From Archegozetes longisetosus (taxonomy: Eukaryota > Arthropoda > Arachnida > Sarcoptiformes > Trhypochthoniidae): a stretch of DNA of 64,000 nucleotides. A model generated the notes under the pieces. That model was not told where the DNA came from. It worked only from the letters and a program-made list of their open reading frames with translations, and did not search any database. The position numbers and the translations under genes are program-made. The stretch covers positions 5,264,001 through 5,328,000 of the forward strand of contig JAEMBT020000008.1 in the NCBI GenBank assembly GCA_018873245.2, written 5' to 3'. Shown piece after piece: positions 46,560 through 58,092 of the stretch (position 1 is the first letter of the stretch; each line of letters begins with the position of its first letter).

Positions 46560-47069
46560 AGTGTGGGGAGTCGGATGATATATTACATGCCATATTTCGT
46601 CCATAAATTACGTCAAAAATTAATTTGACCCGAATCTGACTACCTCTGATCAATTCCTGACGGGAGTGGCTGACTCCGTCAAGTGATATATCACTGGACT
46701 CAGGATATCGAACTGAGCATTTTGATATACTCATCTTATTTGGTTCAGTACCTTGTAATGGATAAACCTGGATTTCTCGAGCCGTAACCCAAACTAGCCT
46801 GATTTAAACTAAGGGAGAATAAGCTAGGTTGCGAAGCAACCATATTAAAACATAGTTTAAATCATGCTTTTTGGGTTACGATTCGAGAAATCCAGGTTTA
46901 CCTATTACTAGGTAGTTAGGTCTGGGTGGCCAAAAATAGTCAGGTTCAGATTGGAAGTGGTCAAGTATGGTATCAAAATGTATGGCTCGACGTATTGAAT
47001 CCAATAATGTATCACACTTGGGGGTGGGGCATCGGGAATCCCCTTAGACCCATTAGCTTGGATTCATCC
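46560..47069. repeat. RepA repeat, nearly full copy
   Basis: Runs from a damaged left arm (GTGGGGAGTCGGATGATATA) through the palindromic centre (TGGATAAACCTGGATTTCTC ... TCGAGAAATCCAGG) to the right end (CCCTTAGACCCATTAGCTTG). Confidence 0.7.
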
Positions 47070-48297
47070 ATATTTTCCTAAATACAAAGTAAGTAGCATT
47101 TTCATCAATAAAATCTGAAAAATTAGTCAAAAGCTCAACAATTATTGTGTAAAATTTCATAATCAAAGTGAAAATAAAAGCCTTCATGTATTTTGTGTAA
47201 GAATTTCTAATTTGTTTGAAAAAATACTGAATGTGAAACATTTCAAATATTAGTTTTGTTTGAATTGTAAACTATTTGATTAAAATTTGGGTCAGTTGGA
47301 TCTGATATGAATCAGATGAAAATTTCGAACATTATATGACTGATATATTAGCATAAATCAGAGACCAATTCTTATGAGACAAACATGAATGCGAAAGTCA
47401 AATGAGTGTTGAAGAGAGACCAGAAAATTGGTGAACTGCACTGCCTGTTCAATTTTTTTAATAATAACTATTCAGTGATTTACGACCACTGCTTTGGACT
47501 TTAGTAAAATTGATCATGTGTTTTACTGAACTTGCTCGCATTGTATTGAGTCGATTACCACAAGTGATCCAATGCAAAGCTATTTTATGCACTGAATTGA
47601 CCAAAGGGTTGATTCAGCATAAGGTTAGTAATCACAGAATTAAAGCTCAATCTTTTGGACACTATTTTTCAAATTCATTCAAATCAATCAAAACAAACCA
47701 AAGTGTGAACAATGCGACTGATGTATATTAAACCAGTTGTCAATTTGCTGTTTAATTAAACTCAAATAATTAGATATATCCGTTATGACGAAAGTTTTGG
47801 TTTTGTCAATGTATGCGTTACTCATAAAAGTTACCACTTTCACAGAAGAAATATAGTATGAAATGGTATATAATGTTGATATTGCGAATAAAGAACTAAT
47901 GAATTCGAGTCAGATTTAAATGAAGAGAAATACATGTAATGCATGGTCACAAAGAGTCGATCGGTGAGAGTGAAAATTTAAAAATTCTTATTTTATTATT
48001 TTGACCAATTTAGAGATATTGAGGAACGAAGGCAAGTAGTCTTTTATCAGACCTAATTATACTATAAACTTAGAAGTCAAGTGTCGTTTATTTAATCCCT
48101 GGTCACAAAATAATTTGATTTTACGTGCGTTTCACACCTCTTATGTTAGACATACCTATACTAAAGTCTATTGTAAAACGTCGTCAAATACCGCAAAAAA
48201 TGAGTCGACTCATAATTAAAGTTAGCTTAAAATACCATTTGTCAGTGCTTTTGATCAGCTAAGTTTACAATTAGAATTCAATTTGTGATCTCTACCT
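47070..48297. other. No gene assigned
   Basis: A plus-strand frame at 47510-47731 (CFTELARIVLSRLPQVIQC...) is weakly protein-like, but I cannot place it; nothing else seen. Confidence 0.35.
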
Positions 48298-48660
48298 CTC
48301 ACATTAGCCATTCGAATTGAGACTGACTTTACGAATGAATATAAGGTAGTATTACTTTACTCAGTCTCATACCGTTCTCTCATTTCGATCTCAGTCCCAT
48401 TTTTACGGCAATTTTATACTTCTGATTTTCATTGAAACCATTGAAAGCTTAGCTATCATTTATCAAATATTTGTCAGTAAACCAAACTTTAATTAATAGT
48501 TTTACTTAATTTGTTAAAGAATTTCAATGTTTTAAATGAAAAATAAAAGTAAAAAAGTTGCCGTAAAACTTGAACCTGCGATCGAAATGAGTGAATGATA
48601 TCGGACCGACTAAAGTTTTACTGCTCTGCCCTGTGCTCAGCCATAAAACCGGTTTGAATG
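48298..48660. repeat. Inverted pair of SINE-like units
   Basis: 48300-48440 is an imperfect inverted copy of 48530-48660 (shared CTCATTTCGATC and TTTTTACGGCAA...TTT). Read on the minus strand, the right unit has TGGCTGAGCACAGGGCAGAG and, about 50 bases later, GATCGCAGGTTCAAG, which resemble the A and B boxes of an RNA polymerase III promoter in a tRNA-derived SINE. No tRNA can be folded from it. Confidence 0.4.
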
Positions 48661-48898
48661 GCAACGACTAACGTGACAGATGAAAAATACAAATCTAACA
48701 CGAATTCCAAACTTTCCTAATCGAATACAATAGCAGATGAGATTTTCAAATAATTTAAGCTTCATTTTTTCATTTACGTAATTATATAAATGACTACATT
48801 TTATAGTTAACTTCTGTCATTAATTTCCAGACATTACTTCAGTTTTTCTTCAAAAATTAGTTTAAATAAGTTTTGGTGCAATCCTTTATTTCATTGTT

Positions 48899-49200
48899 TG
48901 ACTGAAAACTTTAACAATTCGTTCGACAGTATTCTGATTAATATTGATTTTAGTAAAATCAATAGCCATGTGCTTAATCTATAGCACGAGAGAACAACTT
49001 GTAAGACACTATCGCTAATTGAGTTAGATTAAGTTTTCTTAAAGATTGTAAATGTGCCAAACGAGGCATCTCATCATCTGAAATGGTAGCCGCCAATTTC
49101 ATGGTCAATTCTTCTAAATTAGGCCAATATTTGGCAACATTACAAACAGATAATTCAGTTATAATCTTGAAACCTTCGAGTGCTACCGATCGCATTCGAA
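48899..49200 (-). pseudogene. Leucine-rich-repeat (F-box/LRR-type) gene fragment
   Basis: Minus-strand RMRSVALEGFKIITELSVCN, KYWPNLEELTMKLAATISDD and MPRLAHLQSLRKLNLTQLA have the spacing of LRR units of FBXL-type proteins. After one frame change the reading continues MAIDFTKININQNTVERIVK to a stop. No F-box and no splice acceptor at the upstream edge. Likely a duplicated, decayed piece. Confidence 0.5.
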
Positions 49201-50214
49201 TACATTTGCGTTATTTCAGTGAAATTGTGATCAAAACTAAACTCTTCTGATGATTTAATTGAAAACTTGAGTTAAGCCTTTCAAATTTCGATAAGTGAGA
49301 AACTGATCGAAATCTATGAATTAATAATCATACTATGGATAGATAGTTGTCTCTTTCAAATAAACACTATTTAAATCAATTGAACTCATTGTTAAAACAA
49401 ATAGTCGTTCAAATACATTGTGAATGCGGATTTCAAGTTAAAAGTTTCATTGTATTTCGTATTAATCATTTTGATATAATCTTGAGCCGTATTTATGAGA
49501 AAATTCATTAAATATATAAATAATTTCAGCAAAACTGAAGATTCATTCAAACAATAGGCTATTGCCTAATGTTGGCTGCAATGACTGATAGCCAAAGTTG
49601 TAACATATAATTGTAGTTATAGTATATGGCTAAACTTAATAAACAAACGCTATAATAAAAATAGATTTATTTGTAAATATGAAAAGTTGTGATAAAATAC
49701 AATTTGCAGGTCTCACAACTTTTTCTTCAGAAATTGAATCTCAACTTTGATGAGGTAGATCATTTGTCTAACTCTAACAGTCAAGTTTCAGAGTAGAGAC
49801 CATTCAAATAGACTCAACCAATTATTTGCTTTTAATATACTCTTTTAATTATGACATCATTTTGTAAGCAACTATCATAAATAGTAGGTAACTATGAAAA
49901 GTCAACATAAATTGCTCAATATTTTCAATGCTATTCACATAACAGACAGCGAACAAAAGCTTTTGACCAAATTGAATAACTTTTTAATTGTTTATTATAA
50001 CAAATTAATAGCCTTCAACTACTAAAAATCGGTGTAAGACTTGAATCATTTCTTATGTATTACTAAATAAACTGAAATTAAACTGAACTTAAACGTCGAA
50101 TTAAGTGAGTTGACTAAGATTTGATCGAAATTGACTGCACCGAAAGCTACTGATAGAAAATACAGAACTATTGCTCCAGAATCACATCATTTTACAAATG
50201 AAATGATTTTACAG
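49201..50214. other. No gene seen
   Basis: AT-rich, no convincing signal. Confidence 0.4.
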
Positions 50215-50580
50215 ATGAAATTGAGACTAATGAATCTTTTATAAGAACCAATGCCATAGTTTTCGTAATAGGGTTTATAATAACTACTATTTTACTTATA
50301 ATTACCTTAACAACTATTTTTTACTTCCGAAGGTAATTGTGATTTTGCTGTTTTAAGTTTCCCAAGCAATCAATCGAATGAATTGTCATTTCTATTGTTA
50401 GAAAATGCTCTCATTTTCTATAAGTGCTTTTCAGTACATATGTCAATCATTCACTGAATGTTTCGATAAAAATGTTGTGAACATTGCAGATGATTCTACA
50501 GCAAATGATCAGAGATGCGCATTTAACAGCGTTAGTCCTGTTCAATGCGCATCGTGGATTTGCAACTATACTGTCATTTC
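50215..50580 (+). other. Possible exons of a Cys-rich membrane protein
   Basis: After TTTTACAG comes a plus-strand frame with DEIETNESFIRTN and a membrane-like segment IVFVIGFIITTILLIITLTT, ending near 50333. Further on, after TGCTTTTCAG (50433), YICQSFTECFDKNVVNIADD and RCAFNSVSPVQCASWICNYT contain five Cys residues. The phases of the two parts do not agree in the simplest splice model. They may be separate decayed pieces. No family recognised. Confidence 0.25.
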
Positions 50581-50639
50581 TGTAATGGTATTTCAATCAG
50601 AGATACGACAGTATAGTTCATAAGCCACGATATGAAAAC

Positions 50640-52059
50640 CATTTTACCCAACTTATCATTTCATATCTAAGCCATGATTCGAAGTTCGATCAAAAATCAT
50701 TAGTCATTCAAATGAAAACATTGATTGTATCGAACAACTTAAAAATCAATCAATAGCTTTTATTCACCAAAAATAATATCCATAGACGAGCCTAATTAAT
50801 TGAATTGAATTGAAAACATGCCAATTATGCAGCATTTCAATTATTCAGAGTCAAACTGACGGTTATTTGTCAATTAAAACACAATACAATAACATAATAA
50901 CACAGTAAAAGCCTCGATTTCTGTTTGATTTTGTCTTTATATTGTATCGAGGAGTGAATCAAATCCAAAATATGTTATCGGATATGAGTTGCAATATATG
51001 ATCAAATTAATAACTGAACCAAAGATATTATTGACAGAGCAGTTTCCTTCTGTAACACTCTATTCACATATTAGTCTGCAATTATAGCAACTTATAGAGA
51101 GTGTTTTGACCACTTTTATGAATGTGAAGGTTTCGTTCTCGAGTTGGTATTCAACTCTTTATGTTTGTCTAGTCTTTGGTCAGTTGACTGGTATTAATGA
51201 GTTTGAATTAGTGTCCGCTTTTGTTTGGCTTAATATTTAGCCTTATATTGTGAGTGCAATTGTTTTGACCATTCATCTGATAATTCGTATCTTAGCTCTA
51301 AATTTGGTTTAGAACACCTATAAAAAGAAAGAATGACCAGAAAATGATCTGAAAATTTTCGGTTTCAAATAAATAATATTCATTATGAAACTCGTATGAC
51401 TTATAAGAATAAATTTGAATTCTTAAATCAATGTGATTAATAAAAGTTGTGGGCAAAAGAACACAGATTGAAATTGCTTATTTATACTTTGCTGTAACTA
51501 TTGACACAAGTTTTTAAGTTAAAATCCGTCTACTGGTCAAACCTTAGAACTGATCGATAATAAGTTGAAATATATGAATAAATGCATCAAATCTAAAACT
51601 GATGAGCTTTAATCAAAAATCAAGCATTTGTTGAGCAGTTTCAAACAAACTAAAACTTGTTTTCGCTGTCTGTTAAACTCGTGTCTATTTTGTTAAACAC
51701 TTCATATCGAAAATGATTAAAACGACGATCTGTTAGAAATGAAAAACTTATTTTATTCAATATATGTGCGTTTTCGGTATATTTTCCATTTTAGAATCTA
51801 TTCGATATTTTCGAATCTATAAATGATATAAAAATAGTTACACAACCAGTTCATATCGATTGTTAAGATTCTGTGAAAATCAAATCAATGCATTTATCAT
51901 GTTGTACAGTGTGTAATACTAGTATTAAACTAATATTGATCACAACTCATTACTTAATGATTGCAAAATACGACATAAATCTAAATAAATTTGCGTTTGC
52001 CTTAAAACTACTCAAAATTGTCATTGTATTGAAGGACGATTTTTGGTTTTCGTGTCTAT
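50640..52059. other. No gene seen
   Basis: AT-rich, no convincing frame. Confidence 0.4.
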
Positions 52060-52404
52060 TCACGAGTTAGTTTTCATTTGAAAGCTTTGAAAGATATCAA
52101 ATTTGAAATAATTGACAACTAACATTGTGTTGACATTTGAAGGCGGGCTCGTGATTTGTACTTTGATCATCTGACAGAAATTGATGCACATGTTGTGCAA
52201 GCCTTGGACCGATTCTATTTTATTCAAAGCATAACTCATTTTTTCTATACTGTCTTTGAGTGGATCGAATTCAATGTTGAACATAGTATTGAACACGTCA
52301 TTGATTATTATGAGAAAGCAGTCCATTCTATCAGTTGGAAATATAAACACTTAATGGAGTCTATAATTGATGTAATATTAGATTTCAATTATGGCAATCA
52401 TTAA
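52060..52404. other. Region open on both strands, unassigned
   Basis: Plus 52156-52404 (...FFYTVFEWIEFNVEHSIEHV...) and minus 52350-52060 (...DPLKDSIEKMSYALNKIESV...) are both open for more than 80 codons and helix-like. Long antiparallel open frames in AT-rich DNA hint that one is coding, but codon use does not decide which and neither matches a family I know. Confidence 0.3.
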
Positions 52405-52559
52405 ATCACTCAAACGATTGAACAGACGCATCAAAAATAAGTGTATTATTATACGTTTTAATATTAATGTATACAGACTTGCTTTTTATCACCATATTTA
52501 GTACAATCAGAGCTTCTGTTGCAGAATCTATTAACAGTTATAAGTTATAACTTATAACA

Positions 52560-53270
52560 CAATTTATTCCGTGAGTTTTATCGTATAATTAGTTTTTACA
52601 GATATCACATAAAATATTGTTACAGATTGTCTCACTATCATATGAATTACGATCATTGTCATTAAGACACTTATTAAATACATGCCTTTTCGTGATTTGG
52701 CTCATATTCGTAAAAGTTTTAGCGCAAAACGTATTAATACTGCAATCGTTTATAGAATGACATCGCATTCCTGTAGTTGTCTCACAGCTTTGTCTGCATC
52801 GAAAACGTATTTAGATTTACAAACACAAACACAACGCGGCACACAAACACCAAATTATATTCCTATAATAGTCTTGAAATTGTTTTTCATAGCATTAATA
52901 GTGACTACTTCAATATTTCTGATATCATTGTTTATCATAAGTACTCGAGAAATAGTTTGGTTTGAATTCACACAAGTTTTTAATATAGACTTGGTTATAA
53001 CCAAAACAGTTATCGCTTGTATTATAATATTGTAGCGCTATTGTGATTTATATTGCCAAACGCAAGCGGTATTCCGTCTGTAAACGTTTGGTTATAACAA
53101 TCGGGAGCACTTCTCGTGAGAGGAGCAAATGCCAAAAGGCGACTGGGCTGAAAGTGTTTGGAGACACTTCTTATATGCAGTTTTTAGAGCTGCATACATT
53201 CAGTGTCACAAAGTTCAGTCCAGTTCAGATAGTGAATGTCGCTGCAATGAGTGAGTAGCAACTACAAGGA
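52560..53270 (-). pseudogene. Cys-rich fossil related to 60252-60900
   Basis: Minus-strand stretches in more than one frame carry dense Cys patterns (CVPRCVCVCKSKYVFDA; CRQSCETTTGMRCHSINDC; DNCFGYNQVY ... CEFKPNYF). The last resembles CGSN...CECEPNYIF in the sequence at 60.7 kb. Their upstream flanks (53306-53380 and 60943-61010) are also alike, so the two are duplicates. The sequence is broken in several places. The origin, host EGF-like membrane protein or viral envelope-type protein, is not settled. Confidence 0.4.
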
Positions 53271-54892
53271 AAACTCACTACAACGAACACCAACTCTCTG
53301 CTCAACAATATTAATATTTGTGAACCGTCTTATTAGAAATTTTAGTTTTAGAGTCTATCATATAATCAGACTTACAATTGTACAAACCTTTATAATTACA
53401 GAATCAAGAATTGATAGTTTGACTAAAATTCACGTCTATTTTTTATACAGAATTGATTAGAATCGCAACCATTTATATGATTAGAAATATCTCTGAATTC
53501 GTTGACTGCAATCCTGTTGCGGATAAATGAGTACATGTTTTACTTGCAATGTACTGTTTAAAATTACTAAGTAGTTGAACAAATACATGTTTTACTTGAG
53601 CACATAACTGTTGTCGAAAACTTCACAATCACTGTCGAGATCACATTCAGAGAATTTATATTTCCTTATTGTTCAGTTGCATTCAGATTAGGGCTACATT
53701 TACATTGGTTTTTAACACATAATTGACTTGAATCTGAGCGATCACGCTTAGGTTCACAAGGAAAATCTTTTGATGAACTTTTTCATAGCATTTACTAAAA
53801 TTGATGGCAGTTATCAAAAATTTTTAAACAGTAACATTGAATAAAATACAATCGAAAAAGAAATGTTTGTGTCATTCAAATTGGTATCTATTCTGAAATA
53901 GATTGCGTTTAACAATATCTATAGAAATATTTTCATTAGAAAAATGATTTTTTATTTCAATTTAAACTTGATTATCTGCGGTATATCGAACCATATTATT
54001 AAAGTTTGAAAAAACGGTATTATCTCTTATCTGAGTGCATAATATAAAGCATGAAGTAATGAGTTTTGCAAAATAATCTCACTTATCATTGAAGACATTA
54101 ACCAAAATATTGATTCAAATTCATTGTTAAGCATTTGGTGTTTATTTTTATCCAATCAATTGTTTTGAGTTCGAAAATCTTTCAAAATAATGACTGAATA
54201 TGAGAATAAAGTTATTTTTAAAAGACGATTAAAAGTATGAATTCAATTTTAGTCTATTAGTGGTTATTTGCGTCACTTCATTTCAAAATTAGATTCATTT
54301 TGTTTATCGGTTTTGCGAGATATCGACTCATTTGATTAACATTTTACCAAATTAGAGAACAATCAACGAATAAATGACTGACTTATGCCTCGTAATAATA
54401 TTTCTAAAATTGATTGTTTAAAGGGATAAATAGCTATAAATTTGATTTATTCATTATTGAATTGTAAAGATTAACGAAGCAATCAGATCATGGCACTGGG
54501 ATGGCATTGAGATGGCATTGGTATTGAAACTGCCCTCAATTCTATGCTCTGGTTTGCAATTGAAAAGTAATGCCTGTGTTTGCGATAAATGATAATTGGT
54601 TCATCTCAATTATTTCGGCCGTCTCAACAATTTTGCACATTTGACTGTCAGTGTGAACTGTGAGCGCATTTAAACCTTATTGGCACAAATGTGAACATAT
54701 TTTCTAAAATATACCAATATAAATCAAATTTTAGATATTATGCAGTCATAATTCTAAACATAATTATTGTCGATATGATCATAACAGTAAAATATATTCT
54801 CAAAACACAAAACAATATGACAATGTGACATTTCTGTGGCCGTAGATAACGCTTAACACGAGCTCACATACAAAATTGATTACACAATTGAC
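53271..54892. other. No gene seen
   Basis: Contains at 53306-53380 a stretch (TTTGTGAACCGTCTTATTAG) matching 60943-61010. Otherwise AT-rich and unassigned. Confidence 0.4.
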
Positions 54893-55390
54893 ATGTCGAG
54901 GCATTCAGAAACCACAAGCGAGAACACGACTACTGAGAGCAAAATATTGCAACTCAGTCGTGCATAGAAACGATGACAAAATTTAAAGAGAAACCGACAA
55001 CGAGCAGCACTTCAGGCTTAACTGAACAATACAGTCGATATCCGGCAGGAACACCTCCTTAAGAAGAGCGCTGAACAACACGAGCATCGAGCTCGTCGCA
55101 ACTTTCGAGAAGGACTCCAGAAAGGAAAAACTGCCACCGGAATCGTCGCCAAAGAATCGCCACTTCTCAAGAAACAGTTCAAGTCATCCGCCGAGTACTC
55201 TGCAAGCATTTCAAATATTAGCGCCCGAACCGAGTCAAGAGAACTATTAGCCAAAGCACACAAAAATGCTGAATTGGTGCTCCGGCACCCAAGAATCGTT
55301 CAACATCTAAACACCGACCAACCGTACGAACCCATTCCGAAGCCACTGATTCGGCGGTTTTGAACAACCGCCAAGGCGGACAAAACACAG
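54893..55390 (+). other. GC-rich island with open plus-strand frames, possible LINE ORF1 or 5' end
   Basis: Much GC-richer than its flanks. Open plus-strand frames include LKKSAEQHEHRARRNFREGL ... RTESRELLAKAHKNAELVLR to a stop near 55366, and an alternative frame starting SGRNTSLRRALNNTSIELVA. The basic, charged composition would suit a LINE ORF1, but no zinc knuckle or other signature is seen. A reverse-transcriptase fragment at 59809-60065 and a shared 180-bp flank make a LINE link possible, not proven. Confidence 0.3.
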
Positions 55391-55398
55391 TGTCTGCC

Positions 55399-55580
55399 AC
55401 AATTAAAACAAATCTCAAAAGTTCAAATCATTATAATTTATTTTTTATAAGTATACAAATCATTATTAATAAATAAAACTAATTTTAATGAATTTACCAC
55501 TTTTTGAAGTTGATGTTTAAATAGTTTTTATGAAATATCCAATTTGTATTAAATTTAATTATCAAACTTGGATTCCTTGA
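55399..55580 (+). repeat. 180-bp dispersed duplicate, copy 1
   Basis: Matches 59082-59262 in the same orientation (AATTTATTTTTTATAAGTAT ... GAAATATCCAATTTG ... TTAATTATCAAACTT), at roughly 85-90% by eye. Confidence 0.75.
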
Positions 55581-55604
55581 TTAATATACCCATCTTTACT
55601 TGTT

Positions 55605-55745
55605 TTAGTACTTCGTAATGGATAAACCTGGATTTCTCGAGTCGTAACCCAAGCAAGCCTGATATAAACTAAGGGTTTGGCTTGGGTTACAACTTGGTAA
55701 AGCCTGGTTTACCCATTTTCGAGGGGGTTAGGTCTGAGTGGCCAC
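55605..55745 (+). repeat. RepA repeat, central palindrome only
   Basis: TGGATAAACCTGGATTTCTC ... CTTGGGTTACAACTTGGTAA ... GTTTACCCATTTTCGAGGGG: the inner inverted repeat of RepA without the outer arms. Confidence 0.7.
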
Positions 55746-55807
55746 TGGCCTTCTAGTATTACTTCCCCCTTCGAGTAAGTTCAGAATATATATATGGTTT
55801 GATATTT

Positions 55808-56168
55808 TGTTGGGCCCCTTAAACTACAGGCCTACCTTATTTCTGGCGCCATATATAAAATAAGATGATTGCATGACTCTAGACGTTTGAACGTCTTATA
55901 GCCAAAATATATTTCTAAGAGTGATTGAATTATATGGAGAGATGATAATTCTGATATCTATGAAGCTTATCTTGTCTTTCAAAATGTTTCTGTAAAATAT
56001 TTTAAACTGATATGTACTGCTAAAATCAAGTATAAATAGAGCTGTCGTTCGATGTTGCTGGTTTGCTAGAAAGCAACTCCTGGTCGGTCATACTTGTCAA
56101 ATTAATGAAGTTTATTTTTTCAAAACTTGTAACTTTATTTGATTCACGGAGAGATGTGTTTTATAACA
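55808..56168 (+). other. Likely solo LTR (fossil)
   Basis: 361 bp from TGTTGGGCCCC to ...TTTTATAACA, flanked by near-identical 5-bp repeats TATTT (55803-55807) and TATCT (56169-56173). Inside is a TATA box (GTATAAATAGAGC, about 56030) with CG/GC-richer sequence downstream. TG...CA ends, size, TATA box and 5-bp duplication fit an LTR retrotransposon, perhaps BEL/Pao by its TGTTGGG start. No internal genes remain. Its age cannot be judged from one copy beyond the single mismatch in the duplication. Confidence 0.4.
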
Positions 56169-56315
56169 TATCTTTGAAATCATCGGATCAATATTTCTAG
56201 ATATATGATTTGCACACAGCCATGTTCTAAAAGCAAATTTTTATTGTAATACGATTAGCTAAAAAAGGATTAATGTTGACTTGCCAACAAGCTCTATTAA
56301 CAAAGAGATCTATTG

Positions 56316-56364
56316 ATGGAATACGCAATCGCAGTCATTCTTTTGCAAAGCATACTAATTAACG
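56316..56364 (+). CDS. Possible signal-peptide exon
   Basis: ATG then MEYAIAVILLQSILIN and a donor G|GTAAGG, the form of a secreted protein's first exon. Too short to be sure. The next recognisable plus-strand exon of a secreted protein is the CAP exon at 63734, too far away and separated by other genes to link. Confidence 0.2.
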
Positions 56365-57120
56365 GTAAGGTTCATTCAATTAATAGAGCAATATGAGCTT
56401 TATTATGTAAACCAATAATAAGCTTTTTCATAAAAGTTTTGATAGTAACTATAGTGGAACACAAAGTCTTATTAATTGCTAAAACTTCTGTTGACCTATT
56501 TGAAACAATACAATCACTCGAGTTACATATAAATCTAAAGTAAACAGGTAATAAAACGTAAACAAGTTTTTTAATGATTCCGAAAATCGATAACTGTTTC
56601 TATGATATTACTCGCAAGAATAAACAAGTAAATCGCACTAGTCTCTGAGCCTAAAAAACACAACATGCAAAACATGATAAATCTGGAACAAGTAAGAGAT
56701 TTTTCTTATTTTGCATGCTCTAACATTACTGAAAGCAGTTCTGGTAAAATAGATCCTTACAATCACAGTAGGATGACTTTGCAGTGAATGTTTCTCAATA
56801 AAATACCCGAACACTTGGTTACGATGTTCCCAAATAATTGGTATTGCTTAAGTATGGCATTTTTTTATTGGTTAGCTAATAAATGTTTGCTGTCGTTAAT
56901 GGAAACATTTTTTGAAGTTATCGCACTTGTGTGTCCGCACAAATTGGGATACTGTGGTCAAAAATAATAAAAGGTAAGATGTGTCCTCTTTTTACTATGC
57001 TATTAATTTCATATAATTATGCTCAACTTCACTCAGATCATACAAACGATCAGATAAGTATAAATATTAGGACAACGCTACCAAACTAACAAACAAATTT
57101 CAGTTTCACTGATTTTCAAC
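56365..57120. other. No gene seen
   Basis: AT-rich flank on the 3' side of the PIF-2-like fossil (minus strand). Confidence 0.4.
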
Positions 57121-58092
57121 AATGAAGCAACCGGGTTTATTAGCTTACTTTATGCTGTTATTAGCCTGCAAAGATACTGTTACACCTGGACATCTCGAAC
57201 ATTTAGATATCGTATCCTCAGGGTTTTCTCTGTTAAACGACGTGTTTAAACTTGTACCTTTAAAATTACAGTTACAAACAGCTTTATTCCAATCGTATCT
57301 GATTAGTAGATCATTATTTGGTGGAAGGCATATATTCTGATTGCAAACATAATGATTGTATGGTAGATCTATTAGGGAGTTGTTGAAATTATCTTTGGCA
57401 ATACTACAATTGCACCTGAATCATAGACTTCCATCGGGTAGTCTTTCGTCAAAGTTTGGCCTGAATCTTATATTCTTGATGTCAAACATACTATTTTCTT
57501 TGTAGTCCCATAAGGGTGCTGTTCTACTTTTGGCATGTATAGATATGCAGACAACCAATAGGCTTCCATCTTCTCCTTCCCATATCTGTGGTTTTAGAAC
57601 ATGGCACTTCCAACCTAAATCCGTAAATATGGGTACTGCTGTAAACTGATTGCAAGTTAGATGATTTAAATTTTCTGGAATAAATAGTTTCCCCGAAATT
57701 TGAGTTTTTTTCCATTAACAATCAAATGATCTTCCTCGCTGTACAGGTTAATAAATTCAAAGCCGTCTAGTCCACCCATTATTGCCTTACAATTTTTCTA
57801 TACTCTCCATTCCTCGTCAGTAACTGTATAGCCTCCATGAGAGGCTACAATAAAGTTGGTAGTGATTCTGGGTCGATATTTACTGTCGGCAATGTGCCTA
57901 ATATATTGAATTTCTAAATCTTTTAATAACTTCATTGTACTGTTCTACATTTAGCTTTCGTTTGTCATCTTGAATTATATCGGAAAATATAATCTTTGGA
58001 ATATGATAATAGCTATACGCGAAAATTGTAACCAACACAATGTTGAGAAACATAAAAATGTTAATAAATCGCTTTGACTGAATATAGGCCAT
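57121..58092 (-). pseudogene. PIF-2-like viral gene fossil
   Basis: Minus strand. The start is an N-terminal membrane segment (INIFMFLNIVLVTIFAYSYY). Further pieces, spread over several frames, carry FINLYSEEDHLIVNGKKL, HLTCNQFTAVPIFTDLGWKC, ERLPDGS, a CNC ... NNS run and ICLPPNNDLL. The order and spacing recall PIF-2 of baculoviruses and nudiviruses (N-terminal anchor; VFVVNGHRL; NQWTC; LLEDGTRRFEMRCNARDNNNN; ECLPNVC), a conserved envelope protein of nuclear arthropod-specific large DNA viruses. The copy is broken in roughly three to five places and looks old. No virus genes were found next to it except possibly the Cys-rich fossils. The comparison is from memory of the family, not from a search. 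Confidence 0.55.

Noticed and set aside
48530-48660. A possible tRNA gene on the minus strand
   Set aside because: A- and B-box-like motifs exist, but no cloverleaf or acceptor stem could be drawn; treated as SINE-like.
52682-53035. Plus-strand 117-codon frame with a C-terminal hydrophobic segment
   Set aside because: Antisense to Cys-rich sequence on the minus strand that has a relative at 60.25-60.9 kb, so the minus strand is the more likely origin.
57122-57340. Plus-strand 72-codon frame
   Set aside because: Antisense to the PIF-2-like fossil.
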